A DNA stretch of 64,000 nt. It comes from Fulvivirga sp. M361 (GTDB taxonomy: Bacteria; Bacteroidota; Bacteroidia; Cytophagales; Cyclobacteriaceae). A program made the position numbers and the translations under genes. How positions within the stretch are numbered: the stretch's first letter is position 1; each line of letters opens with the position of its first letter. Below, in pieces: positions 8,440-16,467 of this stretch. The stretch covers positions 62,001 to 126,000 of the forward strand of contig NZ_VKDC01000014.1 in NCBI RefSeq assembly GCF_007097395.1. The letters run 5' to 3'. The notes beneath the pieces are model-generated. The model saw nothing but the letters and a program-made list of their open reading frames with translations, did no database searches and was not told the origin of the DNA.

Positions 8440-9219
8440 CTAGATTAATTTGAATACCGCCATGTGCGCCTCATCTCTTACTACTTGTAATGCAGTATCA
8501 TTGTCAATGATTTTCTGTAACTCACCCACAGCACGTTTTTCATGTAAATCAACCATTAAATTGATCAAAGAGATCTGAACCACTGCTTCAGATTGAACTT
8601 GCAGCGCTGAAAGCAGCGCTGCAGTCACTACGGGTTGCTCCGCAAACCGGGCCAACGCCTGAACTGCAGCAAGCCTTACATTAACATTGTCATCTTCATT
8701 CATAACATGAATCAGAGTGTTTATAATCTCCATATCCGGGCTACCTGCTGTATAAGAGACCGCACCGTTCAACCGGCGGCTGGCGGAATGTTCATCGCGT
8801 AACGAGGATAAGACCAACTCACGATTCAACCGTATCTCTTCTTTTAACCCGGCCAGCCCGACCTGGTCTTCATCAGGTTGCCACACCCATTTTCCGGCAA
8901 AGAAGCTAATAGCAATAACAGCCACCGATGCTGCAATCTTCCATGGTAAAGGGAAACGGATTGTTTTAACCTGCCCGGTAGAATTACTTTCTATTTCGTC
9001 CAACTCCCGCTCAATTTCAAGTAGAAAGTCTTCACGTAAAGTGCTGTCAGGTTCAAGCTCTACATCTTCTGCCATGAGTGCAGTGAGTTTTTTAAGCGCT
9101 TCATACTCCCTTAAAATCTCAGGATCTTCAGCCAACAGACGCTCCAGATCGGCCATCTGCTCATTGTCAAGGTTACCTGCTATGTACTCTATGAGTAAGC
9201 TTTTGTGTTTATCTTCCAT
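8440..9219 (-). CDS. Anti-sigma factor with HEAT repeats
   Basis: 259 residues. Residues about 1-80 are helical and resemble the cytoplasmic anti-sigma domain (IAGNLDNEQMADLERLLAEDPE...), without the His-Cys zinc motif. A transmembrane helix follows (about 93-112, PWKIAASVAVIAISFFAGKW), then a periplasmic part with HEAT-like repeats (NVRLAAVQALARFAEQPVV, VVQISLINLMVDLHEKRAVGELQKII). It starts three bases after the sigma gene stop, so it should hold that sigma factor at the membrane until an envelope signal frees it. The HEAT repeats may be the sensor (inference). Confidence 0.8.
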   Translation of the reverse strand: MEDKHKSLLIEYIAGNLDNEQMADLERLLAEDPEILREYEALKKLTALMAEDVELEPDSTLREDFLLEIERELDEIESNSTGQVKTIRFPLPWKIAASVAVIAISFFAGKWVWQPDEDQVGLAGLKEEIRLNRELVLSSLRDEHSASRRLNGAVSYTAGSPDMEIINTLIHVMNEDDNVNVRLAAVQALARFAEQPVVTAALLSALQVQSEAVVQISLINLMVDLHEKRAVGELQKIIDNDTALQVVRDEAHMAVFKLI

Positions 9220-9222
9220 GAC

Positions 9223-9768
9223 TCAAATATTTTCTAATTGTAGGTAGGCTTCTTTTAATTTATGCATGGCCCGATGTACTCGCACTTTTACATTTGCCAC
9301 GCTGATATCAAGAATTTGCGATACCTCCTCATACTTCATCTCCTGGAACCGTGTCAGGATCAAAATTTCTCGTTGTTCTGTGTTAAGACGGTATAAAGAA
9401 ATATACAATAGTTTTTCACGCTCATCATTCACCAGTTTTTCATCTACGGACATCAAATGGTCATTAACCTGTTCTACATCTGTCAGATCAGCATACTTTA
9501 TTTTATTTTTTCTGAAGTGATCTGCATATACATTCCGGGCTATCTGATATAGCCACGCTTTAAATGGTTTATCCCCCCTGTATGTCTTACGATATTTCAT
9601 CATTCTTAAAAACACATTTTGGGTCAGGTCATGTCCAAGGTCACGATCAAACATGATCTTCACAAAGAAATTGTATAACGCTTTATTATACCTGTCAAAC
9701 AGGTCACTCGCCTTTCTAAGATCACCATGCTTCACTTGTTGCATGAGTGCTTCATCAGTTACTGTCAC
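9223..9768 (-). CDS. ECF RNA polymerase sigma factor
   Basis: 181 residues. Region 2 is clear (LFDRYNKALYNFF, DLGHDLTQNVFLRMMKYRKTYRGDKPFKAWLYQIARNVYADHFRKNK), and region 4 has the helix-turn-helix REILILTRFQEMKYEEVSQILDISVANVKVRVHRAMHKLKEAYL. The frame opens with a GTG at 9768; an ATG nine codons in (9744) is an alternative. It leads a four-gene leftward operon with its anti-sigma factor and two DUF4097 proteins, the usual layout for a self-regulated envelope-stress sigma factor in this phylum. Confidence 0.9.
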   Translation of the reverse strand: MTVTDEALMQQVKHGDLRKASDLFDRYNKALYNFFVKIMFDRDLGHDLTQNVFLRMMKYRKTYRGDKPFKAWLYQIARNVYADHFRKNKIKYADLTDVEQVNDHLMSVDEKLVNDEREKLLYISLYRLNTEQREILILTRFQEMKYEEVSQILDISVANVKVRVHRAMHKLKEAYLQLENI

Positions 9769-10121
9769 TCTAAGACTTTATTTTATTTTGATCTGGATAC
9801 TATGGATATTCGATATGGTTACAAATAAGATATATAATTTATTATGGTAAATAATATGTTATAATAACTGATAATTGCATGGGTTTCTTATCGCCGAATA
9901 GTTGAGTAAATGGATAGAAATTCATTATCCTTATAAATAATTGATCATCAATAAAATAAACAATAATGATCATTACCTATTTAATACTGTTGTAGGTATT
10001 ATGTAGAGTTGTTTTATCACTTGCATTGGTGGCTACAGCTTGGCATTATTCATTTTAAAACTTAGATTGGAACAGCTTTTGTTAGATGTACTCCAAAGAA
10101 CAAAAATCATTGTCTACTATC
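9769..10121. other. Intergenic region between divergent operons
   Basis: About 350 nt, very AT-rich, with no coding frame I can support. It must hold the leftward promoter of the ECF sigma operon and the rightward promoter of the envelope operon. A possible rightward promoter is CTTG at 10039-10042, 20 nt, TAGATTGG at 10063-10070, with mismatches to consensus. A small palindrome AATGATCATT lies at 9965-9974. Confidence 0.4.
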
Positions 10122-11453
10122 ATGAGGCTATTTTTAATTTTCATTTGCTGCGTTACCATAAATGTTTCATGTGTGGCGCAAAAGAAAATACTTAAAGCGG
10201 CGCGTAAATTAGAAGCGTCAGGTCTGTATCAGGATGCTTCTGAAAAATATATGGACGCGCTCTATCGTAATAATACCAACCTGGACAGTCGGGAAGGTCT
10301 CCGGCGTACATCTCAGAAAGTACTGGATGATATGTTGAGTGACTACTTCCAGGCAAGAAACAAAGGAGAGCTTCAAAAGGCTATTAAATATTATGAGGAT
10401 GCACGTTTCTACCAGGAAAGGATCAGCTACTTCAGGGTAGAACTGAACATTCCGGATTATTATGAAAAAGACTATAATGAGGATAAGGAAAATCTTCTGG
10501 ACGGATGGTATAACGAAGCGATCACCGCTTTTGAAGACGGCCACTTTGACAAGGCCAAGAGTTTGTATTCAAAAATACTCTCTATTGACCCTGAATACAA
10601 AGATGTTATTGATCGAAGAGACGCCACTTCCACAGAGCCTTACTACCGGCGAGGTATAGATGCATACGAAAAACAAAACTATGGCCAGGCCTGGAAAGAA
10701 TTTCAACATATCAAATCCAACGATCCGAACTATAACAGCGCCAAGAGCTATCAGCAAAATATCATTGATGAGCTGAGCATCAGTATGTCAGTACTACCTG
10801 CTCAGACTAATTTTCACAAATCCGAATGGAAACTCAGGTCAAACATCGTCGCACAGATAAGTAAGTTAAAAAGTCCGTTTATTAAGTTGGTAGATAGGGA
10901 AAACCTGGATCAGATCATAGAAGAACAAAAGCTGGGGCTTACTGGTTTTGTCAATGAAAAAACCGCTGCACGTGTAGGGCAAATCATTGGAGCTAAATCT
11001 GTACTTATTACTAAAGTGGTCAACTACAATTACTCTCCGGGGCAAATGATAAGAAATGAGAAAGTAGCCTATAGTGGTGGATCTATTTACAGCAGCAACT
11101 CCAATTTCAGGCCTGTGAAATACAACGAATTTTCACAAGTCAGCACTATGCAGGTGTCTGTACAGTATCAGTTAATCTCCTCAGAAACGTCTGAAGTACT
11201 TGCGGCTGACGTAATACATGAAGAGATTAATGATGAAATGATCTATGCAACTTACCGGGGGGATTATAACAAATTATTTCCTGCTAAAGGTGACCTGGTT
11301 TACAAAACAGGTAAGGAAAGGGCTGATTTTCTTGAGCTTTTCAGCGCCAAACGAGAGGTTGCTTCACAGGAGGACCTGGACTTTCGCATTCAAAATGAAG
11401 TGGCCACCAAACTGGCAGGGTCTTTAAACGCATTTTTGGTTGAAAAATACTAA
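10122..11453 (+). CDS. TPR + CsgG/LpoB-like envelope protein
   Basis: About 443 residues from the ATG at 10122 (a further in-frame ATG lies at 10086, but the signal peptide MRLFLIFICCVTINVSC begins at 10122). Residues about 25-205 form TPR-like helical repeats (ASEKYMDALYRNN, AITAFEDGHFDKAKSLYSKILSIDPEYKDV, AYEKQNYGQAWKEFQHIKSNDPNY). The C-terminal half resembles CsgG/LpoB folds: FIKLVDRENLDQIIEEQKLGLTGFVNEKTAARVGQIIGAKSVLITKVV. CsgG forms an outer membrane secretion pore and LpoB activates a peptidoglycan synthase; which applies here is not known. First of three co-directional genes, all exported. Confidence 0.7.
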   Translation: MRLFLIFICCVTINVSCVAQKKILKAARKLEASGLYQDASEKYMDALYRNNTNLDSREGLRRTSQKVLDDMLSDYFQARNKGELQKAIKYYEDARFYQERISYFRVELNIPDYYEKDYNEDKENLLDGWYNEAITAFEDGHFDKAKSLYSKILSIDPEYKDVIDRRDATSTEPYYRRGIDAYEKQNYGQAWKEFQHIKSNDPNYNSAKSYQQNIIDELSISMSVLPAQTNFHKSEWKLRSNIVAQISKLKSPFIKLVDRENLDQIIEEQKLGLTGFVNEKTAARVGQIIGAKSVLITKVVNYNYSPGQMIRNEKVAYSGGSIYSSNSNFRPVKYNEFSQVSTMQVSVQYQLISSETSEVLAADVIHEEINDEMIYATYRGDYNKLFPAKGDLVYKTGKERADFLELFSAKREVASQEDLDFRIQNEVATKLAGSLNAFLVEKY

Positions 11454-11457
11454 GCAA

Positions 11458-12834
11458 ATGATCCGATCTCTCCTTTACATAGTAGTGGGCGTATTTTTAA
11501 CGGTAGCCTGTAAAACCTCACCGCCCCAAAAAACGGATACGCCTTCTGAGCCTGACAGGCCGGTAAGTAAGTCTAAACCAAGCTGGTTATTGCAAAAGCC
11601 TCAATCCAGCTCATACTACCAGGGTATAGGTAATGCTTCCATGAGTGATCCAGATTATCAACAAACTGCCAGAAATGAAGCATTGGATGATCTGTCTGCT
11701 GAAATAAGTGTAAATATTTCCTCCACATCATTACTGTATCAACTGGATATTGGCGACCGGTTTAGAGAAGAATATCAAAACGCTATTAAGGCAGAGGTAA
11801 ACCAGTTGGTGGAAGGTCATGAACTGGTGGACAGCTGGCAGGACGGTCAGATGTACTGGACCTTTTACAGGTTATCTAAAGCCGAACATCAGCGTCGAAT
11901 TGATGAAAAGAAAAATACAGCGCTAGAAAAAGGGTTGGATTTTTATGATAAGGCCCTCACCAGTCTGGATAATAAAAATTACACATTGGCTATCTCTTAT
12001 TTTACTCAAACCTTAGCTGCAATAGAAAATTACCTGGGTGAAAATACGACTATTACGTATAAGGGCCAGTCCATATTATTGGCCAATGAGGCTTACAGCG
12101 GCCTGAAAAATACACTGAACGGTATCCGGTTTCATGGTCCGGATAAAGTCACAGTACGTCAGCGATCGGAAAACTCTGAAAATTTAACCATAGAAGCACG
12201 ATTTAACGATGATAATAAGGTGACTGGCTTTCCAGCCATTGTCACCGGGGCCGTATCTGGCAGGAATGGTTTACGAAAAACAACAGATACGAAAGGACAT
12301 TTTCTCATTGCTCAACGTGAGATGGTAACGGAAAGTAAATCATTACACATTGAAGCTAACCTGAGGAAACTCAACTCTACCAGATCCAAGTTAATAGAAG
12401 CCATTATAGACAAGCTTCCGGCACCAAAGAAAGAAATTTTGATAGAAGCCAAAACTCTTACTATGTTCATAGAATCCGACGAAAACAATTTAGGTAAAAC
12501 TCTGAATAGAACGGTGATCAACGGTATGTTGGTGGGAGCACTAAGTCAAAAAGGCATTGTATTTGCAGAGAATAAAGCAGAAGCTGATCTGATCATAAAG
12601 ATATCATCAGATACACGGAAAGGATCAGAGCTTTCAGGGTTATTCACCACATTTCTGGATGTAGACGTGAACATTATAGATAATAATACAAACAAAGAAC
12701 TTTACGCTGACGCCATTTACGACTTAAAAGGCATCCAGTTAAGTTATGAAAAAGCGGGACTAAAGGCTTACCAGGACGCACGGGAACGCATAGAAAAGGA
12801 ACTGGCACCAGAAATTCTCAAAAACTTATATTAA
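11458..12834 (+). CDS. LPP20 family lipoprotein
   Basis: About 458 residues from the ATG at 11458, four bases after the preceding stop. The signal sequence ends in a lipobox TVAC (about residue 21). The LPP20 domain follows: KPSWLLQKPQ, then YYQGIGNASMSDPDYQQTARN with EALDDLSAEISVNISS. The middle holds helical repeats (YDKALTSLDNKNYTLAISYF) and the C-terminus has a strand-rich segment with a LIIKISSDTRKGSELSG motif that looks like a second LPP20/CsgG-like fold. Outer-membrane-anchored lipoprotein by inference. It belongs with the CsgG-like gene upstream and the small lipoprotein downstream. Confidence 0.75.
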   Translation: MIRSLLYIVVGVFLTVACKTSPPQKTDTPSEPDRPVSKSKPSWLLQKPQSSSYYQGIGNASMSDPDYQQTARNEALDDLSAEISVNISSTSLLYQLDIGDRFREEYQNAIKAEVNQLVEGHELVDSWQDGQMYWTFYRLSKAEHQRRIDEKKNTALEKGLDFYDKALTSLDNKNYTLAISYFTQTLAAIENYLGENTTITYKGQSILLANEAYSGLKNTLNGIRFHGPDKVTVRQRSENSENLTIEARFNDDNKVTGFPAIVTGAVSGRNGLRKTTDTKGHFLIAQREMVTESKSLHIEANLRKLNSTRSKLIEAIIDKLPAPKKEILIEAKTLTMFIESDENNLGKTLNRTVINGMLVGALSQKGIVFAENKAEADLIIKISSDTRKGSELSGLFTTFLDVDVNIIDNNTNKELYADAIYDLKGIQLSYEKAGLKAYQDARERIEKELAPEILKNLY

Positions 12835-12865
12835 ATAATAAATTGTTGAACTTAATTTTTAGACT

Positions 12866-13438
12866 ATGAATAGAAATACAATGTACTTTGTTATGGCCGC
12901 TATGGTAGTGGCAATGACTTATGGCTGTAAAAGCTCTAAGGTAGCAGACCAGCCTACTCCTCCGGATGAAGTTGAAGTCGTTATCCCTTGTTCAGGGAGT
13001 GAATTTTTTACCAGCAATAAAGCATTTAGAGCTAATTCTATTGGTGAAAGTTCTGACCAGGTAACCGCGAAGAAAAAATCATTGAGCAATGCCAGGGCTG
13101 AATTAGCAGCTGCTATTCAAACAACCGTAAAAGCCGTTACTGATAATTATGTGAATTCGCGTGAATTCAATAATAAAGAAGAGTTGGAAGAACGTTTTGA
13201 GAGCCTGGGAAGAGAGGTTGTAAACCAGGAACTATCAGGCACAAAAGTAATCTGCGAAAAAAATACCAGAACAAGCGAAGGACGTTATAAATCATACATC
13301 GCTATTGAGCTTTCTGCAGATAAACTGGTAACTGCATATAACGAAAGATTGTCAAAAGATGATCGGCTGAAAATTGACTACGACTACGAAAAGTTTAAGA
13401 AAACTTTCGAAGAAGAAATGGAAAAGATGGGTAATTAA
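12866..13438 (+). CDS. LPP20-like small lipoprotein
   Basis: 190 residues. The signal peptide ends with a Gly-Cys lipobox (MTYGC, about residue 21). The mature part reads ...CSGSEFFTSNKAFRANSIGESSDQVTAKKKSLSNARAELAAAIQTTVKAVTDNYV, which has the LPP20 style of an N-terminal strand then a long helix carrying A-x-x-x-A repeats, and a later VICEKNTRTSEGRYKSYIAIELS strand pair. It is 31 nt after the LPP20 gene and ends just before a strong terminator, so it closes this three-gene operon. Probable outer membrane lipoprotein partner of the two upstream proteins; function unknown. Confidence 0.7.
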   Translation: MNRNTMYFVMAAMVVAMTYGCKSSKVADQPTPPDEVEVVIPCSGSEFFTSNKAFRANSIGESSDQVTAKKKSLSNARAELAAAIQTTVKAVTDNYVNSREFNNKEELEERFESLGREVVNQELSGTKVICEKNTRTSEGRYKSYIAIELSADKLVTAYNERLSKDDRLKIDYDYEKFKKTFEEEMEKMGN

Positions 13439-13458
13439 TATCCAGCCACAGCATTTAA

Positions 13459-13498
13459 AAATAAAGCGCAGAGATAATACGATCTTTGCGCTTTATTT
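13459..13498 (+). terminator. Intrinsic terminator of the LPP20 operon
   Basis: Arms AAATAAAGCGCAGAGA (13459-13474) and TCTTTGCGCTTTATTT (13483-13498) pair over 16 positions with one G-U, 8-nt loop, followed by T-rich sequence to 13503. It lies about 20 nt past the last stop codon of the operon. Confidence 0.85.
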
Positions 13499-13547
13499 GT
13501 TTTAGAAGGACCGGCTTTAACCTGGAGTAATTAATCGGCAACATACA

Positions 13548-14822
13548 TTGGATCGCAACGCTGAAATAAATGATATTGTAGAGCATTTTTTCCGGCATGA
13601 ATCCGGGAAAATGGTAGCTGTATTAACAGGTATCTTCGGCCCTGAAAATATGCAGTTAGCCGAAGACGTAGTTCAGGAAGCTATTATTGAAGCAATACAA
13701 AACTGGACCAATAAGGACATTCCAAAGAACCCCACTGCATGGCTGTATAGGGTGGCTAAAAATAAAGCACTCAATGTGGTGAACAGAAACAAGCGGCAGC
13801 AACAATTCAACCCGGACACAACGCATTTCCTGCAATCTCCCTGGACAGCCGAACCGGCCATGGATCTCCTGTTTTCTGAACAAGAGATCCTTGATGACCA
13901 ATTACGCATGATGTTCGTATGCTGTCACCCATCCATTTCTCCGGATTCGCAAATTGCCTTAATCTTACGAACACTTTGCGGATTTAGTATCGCTGAAATT
14001 GGGCGCGCTTTTCTGACCGCTCCTAAAAATATCAATACCAGATTAGTACGGGCACGAAAAAAAGTCAGGGACGCAAAAATACCTTTTACCTTGCCCGCTC
14101 CCACACACCTGTCTTTACGACTACAAGTGGTATTGGAAGCCATTTACCTGTTATTCAATGAAGGCTACAATGCTACAGATGGTCCTGTACTTATTCGTAA
14201 AGACCTATGCGAAGAAGCCATACGGATCACAGAGTTATTGATAGCACACCCCCTTTTTGAGCATAAAACCAGGATATATGCCTTATTGGCTTTGATGCAG
14301 TTAAATGCAGCCCGGTTCAACGCAAGGCAGGATGATGACGGAAAAATTCTTACTCTTGAAAAACAGGACAGGCAACAATGGGACCACAGCCTTATTCAAA
14401 AAGGATTGATCAACCTTGAAAAATCAGCGGATGACCAGATCACGCTCTACCATATTCTTGCATCCATCTCTGCCTACCACTGCACAGCCAAAAGCTTCGC
14501 AACTACCAACTGGAAGGGTATACTCAAATCTTATGACATACTGCTTCAAAGCGACAATTCCCCTGTTATTATACTTAACCGCGCGATTGCCTTGTCAAAA
14601 GTAGAAGGTGCCCAAACAGCGCTGGCAGAACTGGGAAAAATAGCAAATGAACCTGTTATGGAATCCTATTATTTATACTATAGTGTGTTGGCTGAATTAC
14701 ACCTGCAGCTGGAACAACTACCTCAAGCTTCCAAAGCTCTGAAGAAAGCCGTGGCATTAACCACTCTACCTGCCGAAAAGGAGTTACTGCGGGCGCAATT
14801 GGATCGATGTCAAAAAAAATAA
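13548..14822 (+). CDS. ECF42-like sigma factor with long C-terminal extension
   Basis: 424 residues from a TTG at 13548. Region 2 (LAEDVVQEAIIEAIQNW, NPTAWLYRVAKNKALNVVNRNKRQ) and region 4 (QIALILRTLCGFSIAEIGRAFLTAPKNINTRLVRARKKVRDA) occupy residues about 1-180. The remaining 240 residues (YLLFNEGYNATDG, ELLIAHPLFEHKTRIYALLALMQLNAARF, and TPR-like helices near ILNRAIALSKVEGAQTALAEL) are the extension typical of COG4941/ECF42 proteins. Such sigma factors have no anti-sigma factor; the extension is needed for activity and the partner gene encodes a DGPF protein, as seen 81 nt downstream. Stimulus unknown. Confidence 0.88.
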   Translation: MDRNAEINDIVEHFFRHESGKMVAVLTGIFGPENMQLAEDVVQEAIIEAIQNWTNKDIPKNPTAWLYRVAKNKALNVVNRNKRQQQFNPDTTHFLQSPWTAEPAMDLLFSEQEILDDQLRMMFVCCHPSISPDSQIALILRTLCGFSIAEIGRAFLTAPKNINTRLVRARKKVRDAKIPFTLPAPTHLSLRLQVVLEAIYLLFNEGYNATDGPVLIRKDLCEEAIRITELLIAHPLFEHKTRIYALLALMQLNAARFNARQDDDGKILTLEKQDRQQWDHSLIQKGLINLEKSADDQITLYHILASISAYHCTAKSFATTNWKGILKSYDILLQSDNSPVIILNRAIALSKVEGAQTALAELGKIANEPVMESYYLYYSVLAELHLQLEQLPQASKALKKAVALTTLPAEKELLRAQLDRCQKK

Positions 14823-14903
14823 TTTAGAGACTATGTACTTTTTCATGTTCCTTGTTTGTCATGCTGTTAAATAATTATTTCATTCCATTTAAACTTTAGT
14901 AAA

Positions 14904-15257
14904 ATGAAAGACTTTTTATTCATTATAAAAACCGAAGGCAGCGTTTGGACCGACCTTTCTCCTGAAGAACTTCAACGACATATGGAGCATGGAAAAGCAT
15001 ACATAAGCGGGCTCATGCAAGATGGTATATTGAAAAATGCCAACCCAATCGACAAAGGCAGCCGCATTCTGACTGAAAATAATGGCAACATTAAAGACGG
15101 GCCTTTCAACGAAAGTAAAGAAGTGGTGGCCGGCTATTTTCATATCACCGCAGAAAGCGTGGAAGAGGCAGTAGAAATTGCGCGAAAAAATCCCATTTTT
15201 CAGGACATCCCTACTAAGATCGAAGTTCACCCTATGATGCCTGTTGGTGGCAATTGA
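14904..15257 (+). CDS. DGPF/YCII-family protein
   Basis: 117 residues. A ferredoxin-like YCII fold is indicated by MKDFLFIIKTEGSVW at the start and VEEAVEIARKNPIF then KIEVHPMMPVG at the end. The hallmark IKDGPFNESKEVVAGYFHI contains the DGPF motif (about 70-73). DGPF proteins are the standard genomic partners and likely targets of ECF42 sigma factors. Biochemical activity of the family is not established; no catalytic set can be named from sequence alone. Confidence 0.88.
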   Translation: MKDFLFIIKTEGSVWTDLSPEELQRHMEHGKAYISGLMQDGILKNANPIDKGSRILTENNGNIKDGPFNESKEVVAGYFHITAESVEEAVEIARKNPIFQDIPTKIEVHPMMPVGGN

Positions 15258-15283
15258 TCCCTGCTATCAATTATTAGCTGTAA

Positions 15284-15357
15284 GAAAACTTGCCAACGAG
15301 CCATGTGAGATCTGCCAGTAGCAGAACCAACATACACTTTCTTACTGGCAAGTTTTC
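15284..15357. terminator. Long-loop hairpin between convergent genes
   Basis: GAAAACTTGCCA (15284-15295) pairs perfectly with TGGCAAGTTTTC (15346-15357) across a 50-nt loop. An alternative pairing exists within the loop: TGCCAGTA (15313-15320) with TACTGGCA (15343-15350), sharing bases with the outer right arm. It lies between the convergent DGPF and OsmC genes and could terminate both. Confidence 0.55.
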
Positions 15358-15382
15358 ATTTATCCTGTAAATCAAAGTGAGC

Positions 15383-15853
15383 TCATTTCACGACTATTTT
15401 GGGTTCATGTCGTATCTTAAAATTACAGGAGTTTGCAATAAAGCACATCTTGTTTGCATCATGATGAAGCTTTTTTGCCTTTTCAATCATCCCACCACTT
15501 TCAACCGTTACACAAGGGTATAAGGTCACTTCCTTAAATTTTCCACTACCATCTGCTGTTTCTTGCATAACACCGACAGCACTATCAACATAAGCTGTAA
15601 CGATCACTTTATGTGTAGTGCACAGATGCAAGTACCATAACATATGGCAGGCAGAAAGCGATGAGACAAGCAGTTCCTCCGGATTGTAACGTGTTGGGTC
15701 ACCCAGAAATAACGGATCTGATGCTCCCATGATCGGAGCTTGTTTACCCGTTGCTGATATGACGTGATCTCTACTATATTGCTTATAATGGGAAGTACCT
15801 TTTCCGTTATTCCCTGTCCATTCCACAAGTATTGAATACTGATGCTCTTTCAT
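15383..15853 (-). CDS. OsmC family protein
   Basis: 156 residues starting at the ATG at 15853 (MKEHQYSILVEWTGN); an in-frame start 13 codons earlier would run into the MarR gene and is not needed. Family marks are GASDPLFLGDPTRYNPEELLVSSLSACHMLWYL with the first conserved Cys, and KAKKLHHDANKMCFIANSC with the second. OsmC/Ohr proteins reduce organic hydroperoxides with this Cys pair, but this subgroup is less studied. The second region ends ANSC where related proteins often have ANSV. One base separates it from the marR-type gene, so both are in one operon. Confidence 0.85.
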   Translation of the reverse strand: MKEHQYSILVEWTGNNGKGTSHYKQYSRDHVISATGKQAPIMGASDPLFLGDPTRYNPEELLVSSLSACHMLWYLHLCTTHKVIVTAYVDSAVGVMQETADGSGKFKEVTLYPCVTVESGGMIEKAKKLHHDANKMCFIANSCNFKIRHEPKIVVK

Positions 15854-15854
15854 A

Positions 15855-16349
15855 TTAAATGGTTGATATAGTGTCCATGATTCTTTTACCAAAGGAGGTT
15901 TTATCTAATTTTTGTTCCAAAACATCAAGTATCCCAATGATTGTAATATCTTGATTGAGCAACTCAAGTATCACTTGTTCACCCACCTCCCATATTTTGT
16001 GCAAACCCGGAAGTATGTCGATGGCTTTTCCGGTCAAATAGAGTAGAGATTTTCTTTTATCCCTCTTATCTCTTTTAGCATGCAGGTATCCGGCCTGAAT
16101 CATTTTATTGGTCATGATTACCACGGATTGATGTCTAAACCCTAAAGCAGCGGCAATCTTCGTCACTGAAATACCGGGACGATCACGTACCAGTATGAGC
16201 ACGAGGTACCAATTGGGTTCGATATCGATGGCAAGTTCCTTATACATTAACCGGGTGCTATGGCTCATTTTATCACTGATCCTTTTCAGACGGGTAGCCA
16301 GCGCCACGTACCCCATTTGTTTTACAATATCTTCCTGCATGATGAACAT
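15855..16349 (-). CDS. MarR family transcriptional regulator
   Basis: 164 residues with a winged helix: GISVTKIAAALGFRHQSVVIMTNKMIQAGYLHAKRDKRDKRKSLLYLTGKA (about 60-110). Met codons at residues 1 and 4 are both possible starts. The protein contains no cysteine, so it cannot act through the Cys oxidation used by OhrR; a small ligand is more likely if it senses anything. It is first in the operon with OsmC, and its own promoter carries a perfect 20-bp palindrome, consistent with autorepression. Confidence 0.85.
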   Translation of the reverse strand: MFIMQEDIVKQMGYVALATRLKRISDKMSHSTRLMYKELAIDIEPNWYLVLILVRDRPGISVTKIAAALGFRHQSVVIMTNKMIQAGYLHAKRDKRDKRKSLLYLTGKAIDILPGLHKIWEVGEQVILELLNQDITIIGILDVLEQKLDKTSFGKRIMDTISTI

Positions 16350-16370
16350 TGAAAGGAATTAAAATACCAG

Positions 16371-16390
16371 TTACGCAGTTAACTGCGTAA
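16371..16390. promoter_or_regulatory. Probable MarR operator, perfect 20-bp palindrome
   Basis: TTACGCAGTTAACTGCGTAA is its own reverse complement. It lies 22 nt upstream of the marR-type start and begins about 7 nt downstream of a -7 promoter box, covering the expected transcription start. MarR dimers bind palindromes of this length, so this is the likely autoregulatory site. Confidence 0.8.
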
Positions 16391-16397
16391 TTAATAT

Positions 16398-16430
16398 CAA
16401 AGATATGTACTCGCTCCATAAACCATCAAA
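16398..16430 (-). promoter_or_regulatory. Promoter of the marR-osmC operon
   Basis: On the minus strand TTTG (16427-16430), 21 nt, TATCTTTG (16398-16405), matching the Bacteroidota consensus. Initiation would fall on the palindrome at 16371-16390. Confidence 0.65.
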
Positions 16431-16467
16431 GGAATATTCAGATATTTGATCATCAACACGTCATACC

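Noticed and set aside
9936-9975. Regulatory palindromes in the gap before the CsgG-like gene
   Set aside because: Short GATC-centred palindromes in AT-rich DNA are likely by chance and do not sit at a recognisable promoter.
15854-15892. Upstream in-frame start for the OsmC gene
   Set aside because: It would overlap the MarR gene, and the ATG at 15853 fits the family start and the one-base spacing.
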